The notes under the pieces are model-generated. The model was not told where the DNA came from and searched no databases. It saw only the letters and a program-made list of their open reading frames with translations. From the NCBI GenBank assembly GCA_963932465.1, contig OZ010787.1, positions 11,095,284-11,159,283 of the forward strand: DNA of 64,000 bases, given 5' to 3'. This document shows, in pieces, positions 39,401 through 53,000 of the stretch; the first letter of the stretch is position 1; every line of letters starts with the position of its first letter. The stretch comes from Maratus speciosus. Taxonomy: Eukaryota > Arthropoda > Arachnida > Araneae > Salticidae. Position numbers and translations under genes: made by a program.

Positions 39401-42400
39401 AATTTTACTTGGAGTTGATTATTTCTGGAATGTTCAGAGAGGTGTCGTTGAAGAAATTAATGACCATTTATATGTAGCTAATACACTTTTTGGGTACACA
39501 ATAGTGGGAAAAATAAACTCTAAAGGTAACGAAACAGTTAATGCTCATCTTGTATCTGTTAATGAAATAGAAAATTTTGATTTGCAAAAGTTTTGGAAAC
39601 TAGAGTCTTTGGGTATTTGTGATAGTAAAAATGAATTATTTTCACAAAAGGATTTAGATGCTCTTGATTTATTTAATGATAATTTAAATTTTGTAAATGG
39701 AAGATATGAAACTAAACTTTTGTGGAAAGTAAATAAAAATGAATTGGAATCCAATTTTGATGTAGCTAAACGTAGACTTTGGGGATTAAAATCAAAATTG
39801 TGCAAAAATGAATGGTTACTTAAGGAATATGAGAAAATATTAAATGAACAATGTGGTTTGGGTATAATTGAAGAATGTGAGTTTAATAAAGATGAAATAA
39901 ACACGTATTACATGCCTCACAGACCAGTAATAAGGGAAGATAAATCGACAACTAAAGTAAGAATTGTTTTTGATGCGTCATCCAAAGATAAGGGGGCAAA
40001 ATCGTTAAACGAGTGCTTATTTCCTGGGCCCAATCTAAATCCTAACATATTGGACATTATTTTAAAATTCCGTCTCTACAAAATTGCTTTCTTGGCCGAT
40101 ATAGAAAAGGCATTCTTGCAAATCCAGATACAACAAGAAGATAGAAATTTTTTGAGGTTCCTGTGGTTTGACAATATCACTAGTAACAATCCCATTTTGA
40201 AGGTTTTTCGCATGACCCGTGTAACTTTTGGTGTAACAACTTCACCCTTTTTCCTTTCTGCAACCATCAAACATCACATTGAGGGGTATAAAGATTTGTT
40301 TGGAAAAATAGTTAATATGCTGGATACTTCCTTATACGTTGATGACCTGTTTCATGGAGCTGATTCAGTAAATGAAGCTTTTGTTTTATCAAACGGTGCA
40401 GAGAAGATATTGAGTGAGGCCAATATGAAACTCAGAAAATTTAAAACCAATTCTTCCGATTTAAAATTTTTATGGAAGGAACATGGAATAAACTTTGAGG
40501 AAGACACTCTTGAACAAAATCTTTCGAAGGTATTGGGAATTATATGGATAACAGAAAGTGACACCTTGAAAATAGACATACAACCACTTTTGGTAGAATT
40601 TGACCATAAAATTATTACCAAACGTATTGTTTTACAAACTGTGGCAAAAATTTATGATCCTATTGGACTCATTTCCCCTTTCGTGATAAGAATTAAATTT
40701 TTAATGCAAGAACTCTGGGAACATGGAATTGACTGGGATTCTACATTACCAGATTCTTTAAGTGGAAAATTCAGAAAATGGCATAATGAAATAAAAGACT
40801 TGGTAAATTTTGAAATTCTTAGAAAATATTTTGTAACTATCCCAAAATTAAATCCTGAAACCGCTCAACTTTTCATATTTTCTGATGCTAGTTTAAAGGG
40901 GTATGGGTCAGTGGCTTATTTACGTGATTCTTCTTCTTGTGAAACTTCATTTGTAATAGCAAAGTCGAGAGTAGCGCCTCTCAAGAAAATTACATTGCCG
41001 CGCATCGAACTTCTTGGAGCGCTTACGGCTGCAAGATTAGCGAATTATTTAAAGGAAATATTTAAAATTGTGAATGAAAATATATTTTGTCTAAGTGACT
41101 CCCAAATTACCTTGCACTGGATTAAAGGAAGTGCTAACAACTGGAAGCCCTTTGTGGCAAACCGCGTACGCGAAATTCAGGAACTTGTTGCTCCTGTACA
41201 ATGGAAATTTTGTAAAGGAAAGGAAAATCCTGCAGATGTTCTCTCTCGTGGTTGCTCTGCATCTGAATTGATTAATAACGAGGTATGGTTACATGGTCCT
41301 AGCTGGCTGAAGGAAGAATCGTTACCAGTATTTCCCCCTGAAACTCAACCTAATCTACCTGATGAAGAGGTCTTGCAAGAACAACGTAAAACGCTTGTTT
41401 GCTCCATATCCCAAAATATTCCAGAATTTGAGCTTTTATTTAAATTTTCATCCTGGTCTAAATTAAAACGAATTACGGCTTGGTGCCTCAGATTCATCAA
41501 AAATAGTACATGCCCATCTGAACGAGTCTATGGTTTTTTGACTGTTCCAGAACTTGAAAGGGCAACAAATGCTATTGTGAAATTAATTCAAAACCATGAA
41601 TTCGGAGACGAACTGAAAATTCTAAAATCCAGAAAGATCCTAAATTCTAAAAGCAAACTCCTTCCTTTACATCCATTTCTTGACGAAAATGATATTCTTC
41701 GTGTTGGAGGTAGGCTAAAAAATGCAAACTTGTCTGAATATCAAAAACATCAAATCATTCTCCCTAAAAGGCATCATGTTACAGACTTGATAATAAAGTA
41801 TTTTCATGAGAAACATCTTCATAGCGGGACTCAATTGACAATTTCAGCAATTCGACAAAAATTTTGGATAATTAATGCTAAAGAAGCTGTGAAAAGAGAA
41901 ATAAGGAAATGTATGAAATGTTTCCGAAATTCATCACACCTTTCATCTCAGTTGATGGGAAATCTGCCATCAGCACGCGTGACACAAGCTCGAGTATTTT
42001 CAAGAGTAGGAGTCGACTTAGCCGGCCCCTTTTTGATCAAACCTCGTAAGGGACGTGGTGTGAAACCCTTTAAACATTATGTTTGTCTGTATGTTTGTTT
42101 CGTAACAAAAGCTATCCATCTTGAGTTAGTCACTGATCTTACAACTGAAACCTTTCTAGCCTCATTGAAAAGATTCGTGGCTCGACGTGGAAAACCTCTA
42201 GAAATATTTTCCGACAGAGGTACAAATTTTGTAGGGGCAGACCGCGAAATAAAGAGAATGATGTCTCTAATTGCTTCTGATGAAAAATTGCACAAGTATC
42301 TTACTGACGAAATGATAGTATGGAAATTCAACCCACCTTCCGCCCCTCACTTTGGAGGCCTTTGGGAAGCGGGAATAAAACAAATGAAAAATCATTTGAA

Positions 42401-44016
42401 GAGAACAATTGGTGATCAGATTTTAACTTATGAAGAATTTTTGACCTTAATTGCACAAATTGAGTCATGCTTAAATTCAAGACCGCTTGTCGCTGAGTCT
42501 TCTGATCCAAATGACTTTACGGCTCTGACGCCAGGACATTTTATTATAGGAGCACCCTTGACCTCCTTACCTGAGCCTGATATCTCCTCTACCTATGTAA
42601 CTCCTTTGGAACGTTGGAAATTGCTACAAAAGATTTTCCAAAGTTTTTGGAAAAGGTGGTCGTCAGACTATCTCTCACAATTGCAGCAACGTACAAAGTG
42701 GTTTAGAAGCAACCCGAACTTAAAAATCAATGACTTGGTGTTGATAAAGGAAGAAAACCAGCCCCCATTAAGGTGGAAATTGGGCAGAATAATTGAACTA
42801 TTTCCTGGGGATGATAATACTGTTCGTGTTGTCAAATTAAAGACTTCTACTGGTGAACTGAAACGCCCTATCACAAAATTGTCTCCTCTACCGATGGACA
42901 TTTAATATAATAGAATTTTACTTTATTTTAACTAACTTTATTATTATTATTTTTTTCTATGTCTAATTTTTGTAACTTTCTGAACTATTTTGTATATTAA
43001 TGTCTTTTTCTATTTTTAGTTGTTCCAGAAACTGTTTTTTATAGAAGTAGTAGGATTTAATTGCATTTCATTTTAGTTATACTTAACATTTAAGGTAATA
43101 TTTTAAATTTGTATTTAATATTTGATTATTTAGTATGTGATAGTGGAAATTTGGTAAGTTATAATTGTTCGATGAACTCCGTTCATGGAGGCGGAGGATG
43201 TTACGGCGTAAATGCCCTCAAATTTATTTGTTTATAATTTAACTCTGTTTATCTTTCATATTGCGAAATATAATTATAAAACTGATTTCTTTTGACAGAA
43301 AAAATCTAATCTGTTTATCTAAATTGTTTATAAGCCTGAATCAACATTTATGAGTAACATTATGATTTCAAGGTCATGTAATATAGATTTATTTACTTTA
43401 TAATAATTTTGAATTGATGGTGATTTATTAGTTTTATAATTACTTGGATGTCATTTAAATGAATATTATAGCTATTTAGAAGATTTATAACTGCATATTG
43501 TAATTTTTATTTTGATGTTTATTTTATATAATATGTATCATTTTTAAAATGGTCAGTCTTGACTCTGTAACCAAGCAGAGAACATGTAACATGTCCTGAC
43601 TCTGTAATCAGAGATGCCAATTGTTAAATCATGGCTCTGTTTAATACAGAGTGTATAGTGGAAGTCCTGACTCTGCAACCAAGCAGAGAACACATTTTTT
43701 TTTTGTATTGGCTCTGTTAAATACGGAGAATTACTATTATGGAACAATTATTAACTTCTAATGATGAATAGAATTTACATACTATTTCAGTTTTATTTAA
43801 TAAACTATTTAACCTAATTGCTCTCCCATCTCACTTGGATTTTGAAAATTTATTTGTCAGATGAATTTCGGCGCCAACAACGTCATTTGTATCCGCTTAA
43901 GAATTCCACATTTACGATCCACTCTTAAACATCTACAGTAAAGTATGCATAGGACGTCACTATCGTGAAATAATACACAAATGCAGCAAAAAGATGCCGT
44001 CATTAAAGAAACTCGA

Positions 44017-44050
<34 letters not shown>

Positions 44051-47000
44051 TGTCTAATGATTCATAGGCCTTCATTTGTTTGTAACATTAGTATAGATAT
44101 TTAAAATTAAATATAGTTTATAATAGCTCCATGTTTTCACAGAAATTATTCGTTTATATTTTTTTCAAAATAGCATGTGTTTTAATTACATTTTCTTTCG
44201 GTTGTTATGAAAAAATGGCAACAAAAATATATAATTAATATTTTACAACTATTTTTCCTTTACTTTCTACAGAAATGGAGTACTTCCATTGCCAATATTA
44301 AGCAAATGGCTTCAAAAACTACAAAAAAAATAATATTTCAAAAATAAATGGAGATGCAGTTTTCAAACAAATTGCATTTAAAAGTACTTTTTCCCCCCAA
44401 ATACAATGGTATAAAAATTGAAAATGTGCAATACTTAGAAGTTTAAAATATTGCTATACAGTATTTGATCGTACTGCTTTGTTTTATGGTTGGCATCTGT
44501 AAGGTAACGTTATTTTTTGGAGACGACATAAAATAAGCTGGGAGAAAGAAATAGCATACCATACCAGGAACTAATAAAATCAAGTTACATATGCTAAACG
44601 TATCCACTATCAGCAGCAATGCAGCCTGTATTCAGTATGTATTCTGATGGTAGACACATTCGCCATACTTGATATCTGTATTAAACTGTAATTTGCTTAC
44701 ATGTATTAGCTTTAATAGTAAATGTACATCTCTCTTATGATGCCACAACACTTGTACATGTGATTAGTGGCATATTTAAGCTGATAGGATATAAAAAATT
44801 TTGCATTTCAGTGCTTTTAATAAAGTTATTTTTAAATGTAAAGCATCATTTCATACTAAATCGGGGACACTCTACAACTTTGTAATTTATTTTTTCTCAT
44901 ATCTTGTTCCCTTTCTGAGGTATGAATGCTAACTCAGATTTCTGCTAGGTGATGCTGTAAACAATATTTCATTGCATAGTGCATAGTCATTTTACTATGC
45001 CTAGACACCATGTTAATGACTAAAACTTCCAGTTCTGAAGTTAATGGGGGTGAACAGGACTTTAGTGGGTACCCTGCATTCACAAAGCGACAGTATACTT
45101 ATAATGTCATTTTTTCTCTAGCATAATTTTTTTAAAAACATTAATGTGTTTTTATACAACTTTCATATCCATATCTTTAGGCAGTTTATATTTTTCCATC
45201 TCCCAACTTAAAATAAATCATTGTTAAAAAGTGACATGAAAATGCTATTCAAATCTTCAGAAAACCAACATCAATACAATAAATCATGAAATGAAAGACT
45301 TTTGTATGTAACTTTTTTAATTTACACTGATAAATAATAATAATGGAAAAATAAAATGACAGAAGATTACAATTGTAAACAATTTTTCTAAACTTAAAAA
45401 TAATAAGCAATAGCTTTAGTAGAATATATGCTATACAAGCAAATGAAATATAAAGGTATGGCATAGCATCAGTTTTGGTAATTCAGTAAATTCTGTGGTT
45501 CCCAATTGGCAATGCACACCTTTCTTGGGAGGCATGGAATGCAACAAGTGAGCCACAAGCTAATGGAATGTTTGCGAGTACTATTAAACGAGACAATAGG
45601 AGAAAATTAGAGCCTTCAGTTTAGTTAATGTAGCTTAACAGAGCAATGGTATTTGTAAATAATTCTGCTAATTTCAAGCAAAAAATGCAAAGATATTTTA
45701 AAGAGCAAGTGATGATTAAGCATTTTTTTAAGAAATGAACCTAATTTATTAAAGACTTGCCAGAAAAATAAGAAACTGATAAACAGAAACATCGAATTCA
45801 AAAGAAACAATATGTCAATGAAATAATCTTAATTTGGAGAAGTAGTTAAAACCAAACATTGATTGTTTGTGTGGTGCAAAACAAACCCAGGATTCACATT
45901 AGTACATATAATTTTGTAAAGTTTTATTTTTAGTTAGCACAGTCTTATTTTAGCTTAATATGTTCAATTAATCCCTAATGGAACCATTAATTTGCAAGTG
46001 AAAAAACGTACTGATTGTAAAAAATTAAATATCTAAATGTATGCAGAGGTGAGTGAGGTAGGTACCATTGAAACTGATCCTTGGTTGTGGAGAAACAATG
46101 TAGCAAAGGTTGAGAACCACAGTATTAAATTAACAACTCATAAAGGGAAATAGAATTTAAGCATAACTGTTAAACATTGATTTTTGGTTTTTTATGAAAT
46201 ATGCATTTTCTTACTTCAATAATGAGTGAAAAATTACTTTGGTAAAAGTTTCTATTGAGTTTTTATGACACATTCAGAATAATCCAGGTGAAAGAACAAT
46301 TTAAACCCACACATACAAAATGTTTGAAGGAAAGCAGAAAAGCAATAATTATTTTAATGAAGAAAACAAATTTATGTTTATAAACAAGTTTCTTTCTGAA
46401 ATTTCTAAATGTTCATATTTTTAAAGTGATTGAATAAAATTAATACACTTATTTCAATGTGATTGCATTGTTTACATCACATTAGAATCAGTATTTCTAC
46501 AACTAGTAACTAGAATAAGGTGGCCTACATGAATTCATAAGTAGTAGCATAAACAAGACAGCTTAAAGGCAATTATTAATTTGAAAACAGTTGTACTATT
46601 AATCTACCATTATAAAGGAATAAAATTATTTATAATTTGATTATTTTCTCAAAAAGTATGGAAAATCATTACATGGGAAAAAAATAAAATAAAAATTTAT
46701 TGCAAAATTTCCCAAAATATTCACTACAGCAATACATTCAATAAGACTATCTACTATCTACACCTGCTATATTCAATTTTTTTTTTTTCTCACAGTCCAC
46801 AAAACATATGTTTGCTATGTTAGGTGAGCTGCAACACACTATACTTATATAATAATATAAAAAAGTTAAAGTAGTAATTTAACAATAGTATAATAAAATG
46901 ACACAGCAAAAATAATAAAAAACATCTTAGACATATAAGTATAAAATATAACAACACAATATAATAATGAAAAATTTCAAAGTTCTAAACATAAAAAGTC

Positions 47001-50000
47001 AGACTTTTGATTGATGCAATATTTTGTTATTAAACTTTAAGATATATAGTGTGAATTTAATTAATTTTAAATGATGTTTTATTTCTGATGAAGATTAAAA
47101 AATAGATACACCAATGTAGAACAAACAGGACTATATATAAAGAGAACTTTTGACCAAAAAAATGGTATTTCGGGTGTTTTGACACAAATTTAAATTAATA
47201 AGGCAGATTTTGCCTACCTATAAAAATATATAAAACAGTGTAGGACTTAAATATATTTTATGCACATCTGAAATGTTTATAAATATGGATTAAAGATTGT
47301 GTTTCTTGAATTGCACATTAAAAGTCTGCAAGCCATCTGCGGGCCGGAGGTTGAGTGTGGCTGTTAAAGAACAAGAAAAGATGTGAAATGTATAGTTTTT
47401 TTTTTTTTTTTTTTTGCCAGCAGAATTTAAAATGCTTCTGAATATTTCAAAAACTCACCAAGAAATGAGTAAAAAATACACATTCAATGATTTTTTAGTC
47501 AGTGAGTTTTCACATACTTTTTACTGTTTTTTCTGAGAAAATTTTAATATATTAAAACTTGTTTTGTTTAATGTGCTTGGCATGGACATAACTAGGAAGG
47601 AACCGGGAGGAGGAGGTCTGAACCACTCAAGAATCTGAGTATCATCTGCAGAATATTTTCAAAACATTGATTTAAAGGCTATTACTAGAAAATGTTTTAA
47701 TGATACATATTTTATGGAGCTAGGAGACAGAAAATTGACAATTTAAGTTGAACTGTCAGCACCTACAAATAAATATATAGATTTTTCTGGATCTGAACAA
47801 ATGCATATTTATGATTGGACTTATTTATTCTTTGTAAATTATACCAGAAATATGAGTGTTAAAAGATGACTTACAATCATTTTTTTTTCTAATAAGAAGA
47901 GCTACATTTTCACTATAGTTCCTTGCTAAAGATTTTGGTGTGCCCCTCCAAACATTCTAGTATTTCACAAAACATTTTAGTTATGTCCATGGTACTGAAA
48001 AAACGTTCTCACTCAAACAGAATATCAAATACCTTTTGAACAGAAACATTTTTATTAAATACTACGAAGAAGCTACCAAATTCTTCAGACAGCTCTTATA
48101 GTATATCAAATTATACAGGCAAAACTGCAATGAGCTCTTAGCAAAACAGAGAAGGCACAACATGGAAATAGACAGTTTATTTAGATCTCATTCTAGTGTT
48201 AGTCTCCACAGCATCATACTATGATTAAATTTTAATCATATTTAAGACAGTAGATCTTCATTATATCAAGCATACTGGAGAGTGTGATATAACCAAAGAA
48301 ATAAAAAATAAATAAATAAAAACCCATTGTAAAAAAAAATTAATGATAAAGATACTTTTAATCAATATATAAATTATATATAAATATATTTTAAATTGTA
48401 GTTAAAGCAGACTTTTTTCCTCCAGGAGACAATAAAAAACAAATACAGTAGACTCTCTTCATATCCACTGCCCTAAAATCTGTAAACGCCTAGAATCCAC
48501 ACATCGTTGCAGATGTAAACAGTAAAATTTAAAGTTAAGATGCAGGTGAAAAATTCAAGATTTTTTAATTTTTATATTATTCTGTACACATTTTAATGTG
48601 TAATTCTGGTTAATATGACTAAACTCATGCTTTCCCATGAACAAATAATAAAATTATTTTAAAAAAAATTCAAGATAGTACTGATATCAGTGGTGATGGC
48701 AATCTTTTAACCAAATACATTTATGCATTAATCCATTTGGTTATTAAACCTGGCTAAACATGAAAGAAAAATTGGTTATTTTAAGACTTTTATGTAAATT
48801 ATTAGTGTACCTTTATGAGGCAAGTTGCATTGAATAATTAAAGAAAAATATATCTCATTATTATGCATGTTTAAGTTATGCATTATTAATCAATTATTTA
48901 CTTGATCTTTATTTTTAATATTTTAATCATTTTTTAAATTTTCTTAATTTTTATTATTTTACTTAATTATTCTAATATTTTACTTTATTGTAAGCATTCA
49001 TTATAATTTTGAGTGCATTATTACATTAAAATTACTGTTTAACACGTTGAATGCCAAGTCTATTTTGTCTGTCTTTTCGTTGGGGCCACAAAATAAGATA
49101 CCCGTTACACAATCTATAAGTGTCAGCCACCGATGACTGACACAGCCTAAACAAAAAGTTAAGTGTCAGTCGGCAGTGACTGATGTGGCACTCAACATGT
49201 TAAAAAATAATTTTAAAATCTGCACTACTTCTGGTCCAAGAATGGAGGGAGGTTACTGTATTTACAGATATTGAGAAAGATTTTCAGTCTGAACATGAAC
49301 TACACTGATTTATTCAATGATAACAGTTTTTCTTCAACTATTATATTGGATTGGTTGGTAACAATGAAGCCTAATTTCAAGAAACAAAATTTGATACAAA
49401 TTACTGGTTATGTGGAAAAAATATTAATTTAAAATTTGGCAACAGTTCTACAATATGTTCAAATTGAATAAAATAACCATACCTTTCAATACCATCTTGA
49501 TCTTTGAATTTATATTTTTCCAAAGAGACATACTGTCCTTTTGCCATAATCTAAACAACAAATATAGATTTTATATTTTACAATTACAACTCCTGCCATA
49601 TGTAAGTACAAATAATGTAACTTTCATTATATATTTTAAATATACACATTAAAAGGTATTTTGCTATAATCATAATGGACAGCACATATTTTCTACTAAA
49701 AATATTTGATAAAAGATGTGTATTACCACTGTTGCTACTTAATATTCCTTACAAAGACTATAAAAATTCAAGCAATTCCTTGTTTACTTGCTAGAACCTT
49801 ACGGTTCATACTGATAAAGGATATGATCATGCTCAGCAATCAAAAATAGTACATGACAAGCAGCAAAACTACAAATGCCATTACTTTTTGAAAAATGTAA
49901 TAAAGCACAATATAAAAAATCAGTTTGTAGCAAGCAATGGCACTATTTTAAATATTACTTACAGTAATGTTACAGTAACAAAGTGCCATTTTACAAATCA

Positions 50001-53000
50001 TGTGGTTGCCCTTGCTTTATTTCAGCAAAATATTGTTTGGCACAACAATCTGCTCATGTCAGTTAAAAATCACTGTTTTAGCATTTAAACAAAGCGTTGT
50101 AGCAACGTAATATGTCTAAAACATTCCTGTTTATTTTGGATTGTAATTTTGGAATGCAACTTTTGTTAAAAATGAACAAACTTGTCTTTAAATAAAAAGT
50201 TTTTACTTATAATTATTCTTTTTTGCTGTTAAAACAGGTCCTTTTTCACATGATCATACTAACAAATTTATTGTTAGCCAACTAATTAACCAACATTTAG
50301 ATATGTTAACTAAATTATCATCAGTGTCAGAGAAAATAAAATTTTAACTGTTAACTTAATTTTTTTAAGCACATATACTATTTATTTAAGAACAAAATTG
50401 TGCAAATATGAGCATCATAGCCAGCTAATAGATTGCCTTTTGAAATTTATTTTTCATATGTCTAAAATATGAGTCATCAGCAACAATTTTTCATCCTATA
50501 TTTTACGATTATTTGCATTTTGTACATTATCAACTCAGTGCAATTCCTGGGTTTAAAAATGATATCATAACATTTATAATATTCATGTGCCATAGTATTG
50601 GCCAAGTTTGTTTTTTTTTTATATTTAGAGTTGTTTTACTCTAATTCCAGATTGTACAATAGTAAGACTGTTGTGTGTGTGAAAAAAAAAAAAAAAATAT
50701 ATACACCCCATTTATTTTAATTGCCAAATTGTCACAGATATAAATGGAAACAACTATTTGATTATGAATTATGCCTTTTTTTTCCAATTATGTTAAAAGG
50801 TAAACTTATGTGTATATTACTATGTACTGAAACTGTAACAAACTTTGAAATTTTCACACAAATACCCAATCTTGACATATGTGGATTTCTGTCAATTTTA
50901 TCTTCAGATACCAAATGTAAAGTCATTTAATGAAACAGTTTAGGAATTATGCAGATGTAAAGCTTGAAACTCCTAATGTTAAATTCTTTTTTAAAACTTG
51001 CAAAAAACTGCAACACAACATTTTAAAAGCATAATTCAAAAAGTACATAGCAGTATGAGCTATAATTTTTTATTTGCATATTTGAAGCCTCTAAAAATTT
51101 AATTCTATTAAAACAATTTATGTTACAATGCATTTTTTTTCCACAAATTAAAAAATTTGAAAAAAAAAAATATATATATTAATCTATTATTTTTAATTTG
51201 TTTAAAAAGAAATCGAGATATAGAAACTTAAAATATACAAACCCAAAATTACAGCTCATTCTATCAAGTAGGTTTTCAGTTATGCTTAAAAAAAACTACC
51301 TGCATATATATATTGCAATCTGTTATGAAACGATTAAAAATAAATTTAACATTAGGAGTTCCAAACTTCAAAACCTGCATAATCCATGAATTACTTGATC
51401 AAATGACTTTCCACTAAGTATCTAAGCATAAAATTTACCAAAAAATTCAAATGATGTCAAAACTGGGTGTTCATAATAAAAATTTCAAAATTTATTACAA
51501 TTTAATATGGAGGCACCCTTAAACTTATGTTTTTTTAAATTAAGCTAATGAAGGCATAATTCCCAATCAAATGAGTGTTTTTGTTTTTCTCTGCAACAAT
51601 TTGATGTTCAAAATGTTACAGGGGCAAAAATTCAGAGTAGGATGGTGGGATCCCTACTAAATATTATGAAAATCGCTCTTTGAAAAATGTCAAGGCAAGA
51701 GACCCTTTGCCCACAGCATGCAACATATCTACCACTTATGAAAATCATGAAAATCACAAATGAAATTATTTAGTCATGAAGTCACAAATTTCATTCGTAG
51801 GTCACGAAAAAGTCATAAATTTCATCAATAGATCGAGAAAACTTTGGTAATATTGGCAACTGAGTCAAATGTCACACCAAAGCTTGCACAATTCACTCCT
51901 CCATCAATAACAATAAATCTCAAACTTTGTTAAATTCTAATATCTAAAAGGAAATAAACCAGCACTTTCAGTATCTGTTTTAATATTTTTTTTATTGATG
52001 TTTTTTCTTCATGATAAAATAAATGGTTAAATTCATCACTGAATTCATAAAATCTGTATGTTGCTGTTCTGCCTTAAAGCTCTGCTGTACTGAAAGTCTC
52101 CAATCGCAAAATCAAATGTTAGACTATTGGAAAACTTTGAAGGGCAATGACTCATTACCTAATACAATTATTAAAGTACCATTTTTACCATCAGAAAGTA
52201 GACTGTCAGATGCTGCTGATGTGCATTTTTAAAAATTATCTCCGTAAATTTTAAGTACATAAAAAATCCCTATAAACTTTGAAATTTCCCTTTGATTAAA
52301 TTTTATCTTCTTAAACATACTCAAAATTTACGTAGACAATTTTTAAAAATGCACATCATCGGCCTCTGATGTCTACTTTCTGATGGTGAAAACGGTATTT
52401 TAATAATTATATTAGGTAATGAGTCATCGTGCTTCAAAAATTTCCCATAGGTTAACATGGGATTTCGCGATCGGGGAGTTTCAGTGCAGTGGCCCCTTAA
52501 TAAATATCAATTGCTGTGTAATTGAAGAAAAGACATGTTTGTTGGTAAATAGCACATTTTTTCCTGTATGATGAGTAATAGCATTAAAAAATATAGGAAA
52601 TAAAAATTTGTTGATGTTTAAGGTTGAAATATTAAATGTTTTTAATCTGTGAGCATGGATTTAGCATCTAAATAACAGTAAAATAAATTAAGAATTTAAA
52701 TAATTTATGCAAATTTAATAAAATAGTCCTGATAAACTGTCAAAATTATGAATTGCAAAAGCCTGTGACATATAGTATAACATAAAATGGCAAAATTTTT
52801 ATGTAACATAGGTTCATACATTGGTACATTTTAATTCAGCCCAATTCTTTATACGTTTATTACACATAATTTTATATTTAGGCTTTTATAACTCTTCTAT
52901 TACAAATCATTTGTCTACTTCCATGTTATGTTGTACTATTAGAATCTGTGTGTGTTACTTTTGTTCACCATGATGAGAGCACAAAAATCAAAGCTAACTA

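Larger units (their letters stand above)
36722..43879 (+). mobile_element. Complete BEL/Pao LTR retrotransposon
   Basis: Two 681-bp LTRs (36722-37402, 43199-43879) begin TGTTACGGC and end GGCGCCAACA. They are flanked by ACGTC at 36717-36721 and 43880-43884 (5-bp duplication). By eye only two substitutions separate the LTRs. A candidate primer-binding site TGGTGCCGAGTAACCC starts at 37411. A purine tract GGAGGCGGAGGA precedes the right LTR. One uninterrupted polyprotein lies between; no env-like frame follows. It looks complete and recently inserted in intron 2 of NUDT5, in the opposite orientation to the gene. Confidence 0.96.
36586..44590. repeat. Copy 2 of the duplicated intronic segment, split by BEL
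   Basis: 36586-36721 and 43880-44590 together correspond to 30086-31190. The BEL element and its ACGTC duplication lie between. A30 at 44018-44047 is specific to this copy. Confidence 0.7.

Noticed and set aside
39545..42901. Minus-strand ORFs of 60-119 codons over the BEL polyprotein
   Set aside because: They are opposite-strand shadows of the long plus-strand frame.
42906..43198. An env-like third frame in the BEL element
   Set aside because: Less than 300 bp separate the polyprotein stop from the 3' LTR and no ORF is present.
46123..47580. A second host gene between the BEL element and exon 2
   Set aside because: No stretch shows conserved protein similarity or paired splice sites on either strand.
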